Below are positions 63,432-64,000 of a DNA stretch of 64,000 nt, piece by piece. Each line of letters opens with the position of its first letter. Within the stretch, counting starts at the first letter, position 1. A program made the position numbers and the translations under genes. The notes under the pieces were generated by a model. That model searched no databases and was not told the origin of the DNA. It saw nothing but the letters and a program-made list of their open reading frames with translations. This DNA is from Methylobacterium nodulans ORS 2060 (GTDB taxonomy: Bacteria; Pseudomonadota; Alphaproteobacteria; Rhizobiales; Beijerinckiaceae). The DNA lies in the NCBI RefSeq assembly GCF_000022085.1, contig NC_011894.1, positions 4,765,001-4,829,000 of the forward strand. Direction: 5' to 3'.

Positions 63432-63755
63432 CTAGAACGGCAGCTTCATGCCGGGCGGCAGGGGCAGGCCCTTGGTGAGCTCCTGCATCCGCTCCTGGGC
63501 GGCGCGCTCGCCCTTGGCGCGGGCATCGTTCATCGCGGCGACGATCAGATCCTCCAGGATCTCCTTCTCGTCGGGAACCATGAGCGAGGCGTCGATCGAC
63601 ACGCCCTTCACGACACCCTTCGCCGTCATCGTCACGGAGACGGCGCCGCCGCCGGCCGCCCCCGAGACCTCGACGGCATCGAGTTCGTTCTGCAGGTCGG
63701 CCATCTTCTGCTGCATGGCCTGGGCCTGCTTCATCAGCCCCATGATGTCGCGCAT
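63432..63755 (-). CDS. YbaB/EbfC nucleoid-associated protein
   Basis: This is a 107-residue YbaB/EbfC protein: DIMGLMKQAQAMQQKMADLQNELDAVEVSG, then VSVTMTAKGVVKGVSIDASLM and LPPGMKLPF at the end. It binds DNA as a dimer. The ATG at 63755 has AGAGGA about seven bases upstream; the frame to 63785 is not conserved. It is located between dnaX and recR. Confidence 0.93.
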   Translation of the reverse strand: MRDIMGLMKQAQAMQQKMADLQNELDAVEVSGAAGGGAVSVTMTAKGVVKGVSIDASLMVPDEKEILEDLIVAAMNDARAKGERAAQERMQELTKGLPLPPGMKLPF

Positions 63756-63809
63756 GGCGTGTCCTCTGGAAACGGTCTTCAGCAATGTGGGGCGCGGAGG
63801 CGGCGGCCG

Positions 63810-64000
63810 CTACAGGTCGGCGTCGGGTTCCTCGGGCGGCGCGAGATCCTCCGGCGTGGCTTCCGCCGCCTTCTCGCGCACGTCGATGATCTGCGCGCCC
63901 GGGAATCCTCTCAGGACCGCCTGGACCAGCGGATGGGCGGCTGCGCCCTGGTGGCGGCTCTCGATCTCGGCCCTGGTGCGGGCGGCGAGCGTCGGCGCGC
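63810..64000 (-). CDS. dnaX: DNA polymerase III subunit gamma/tau, 3' end (partial)
   Basis: The last 62 codons of a leftward gene that enters from the right edge. They read AARTRAEIESRHQGAAAHPL, then VQAVLRGFPGAQIIDVREKA and an acidic end PPEEPDADL. This is the tau C-terminal pattern (HPLVQAVL..FPGA.I.DVR) and the position before ybaB-recR is universal. The 5' part lies outside the window. Confidence 0.8.
   Translation of the reverse strand, partial: APTLAARTRAEIESRHQGAAAHPLVQAVLRGFPGAQIIDVREKAAEATPEDLAPPEEPDADL

Overview
The window is GC-rich DNA from an alphaproteobacterium of the order Hyphomicrobiales, most likely Methylobacteriaceae (Methylobacterium or Microvirga type). The evidence is the gcrA cell-cycle gene, fliX diverging from flgI, a DksA with a degenerate zinc finger, an OlsB-type ornithine acyltransferase, GTG starts with GTGA/ATGA overlaps, and several dispersed palindromic repeats. 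The genus is inferred, not proven. I saw no rRNA, tRNA or CRISPR array.

1-4.7 kb is a galactarate/talarate catabolic cluster: GarD-type dehydratase, an MFS sugar-acid transporter and an enolase-superfamily talarate/galactarate dehydratase. A remnant of an SMP-30/gluconolactonase gene follows, cut at a dispersed repeat. 4.7-7.2 kb holds a small unknown gene, a tautomerase and a CadC/HilA-like winged-helix regulator with TPRs.

7.3-14.9 kb is the most unusual block: a DUF445 membrane protein, two proteins with HMA_2-like domains, a large P-type ATPase with a P2A-like PEGLP motif and an HMA-like N-terminus, and four tandem DUF5132-like small membrane proteins. I propose this as a membrane/metal module of unknown function. 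15.7-18 kb carries a Flp pilin, TadE and TadG, followed by an HPP-CBS membrane protein.

20-31.2 kb is a flagellar region. On the minus strand lie flgF-flgG-flgA-flgH and flgI-flgJ(cheL)-flgN-like. On the plus strand lie fliX, dksA and gcrA, and then fliL-fliM-DUF6468-motE. Full CtrA boxes (TTAA-N7-TTAA) lie upstream of fliL, of the Flp pilin gene and of a polysaccharide-deacetylase gene, so motility, pili and envelope genes are probably tied to the cell cycle.

31.6-38.7 kb is mixed: a type IA topoisomerase with an altered Toprim motif, a secreted phospholipase A2-like protein, OlsB, a small DUF2267-like protein, rplU-rpmA and a GNAT acetyltransferase. 38.8-49.7 kb is a conserved housekeeping run: obgE-proB-proA-nadD-rsfS-rlmH-envC-ctpA-divergent polysaccharide deacetylase-rppH, then a DUF2939 gene. 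50-54.8 kb has an OprB-type porin, a small heat-shock protein, a DUF1150 gene, an alpha/beta hydrolase and a glycosyltransferase. 55.1-64 kb has infC (probably with an ATT start), amn, a moeB-like gene, dapE, a membrane protein, truA-fmt-def, recR, ybaB and the 3' end of dnaX.

Intergenic space is rich in repeats. I distinguish four families: the GCATTTTCCGACGAAGTGG type, the CTCATGCTGAGG palindromes, an element with a CCCTCTCCCG hairpin and 22-bp terminal inverted repeats, and a GCAGGTTT element that ends in a long hairpin.
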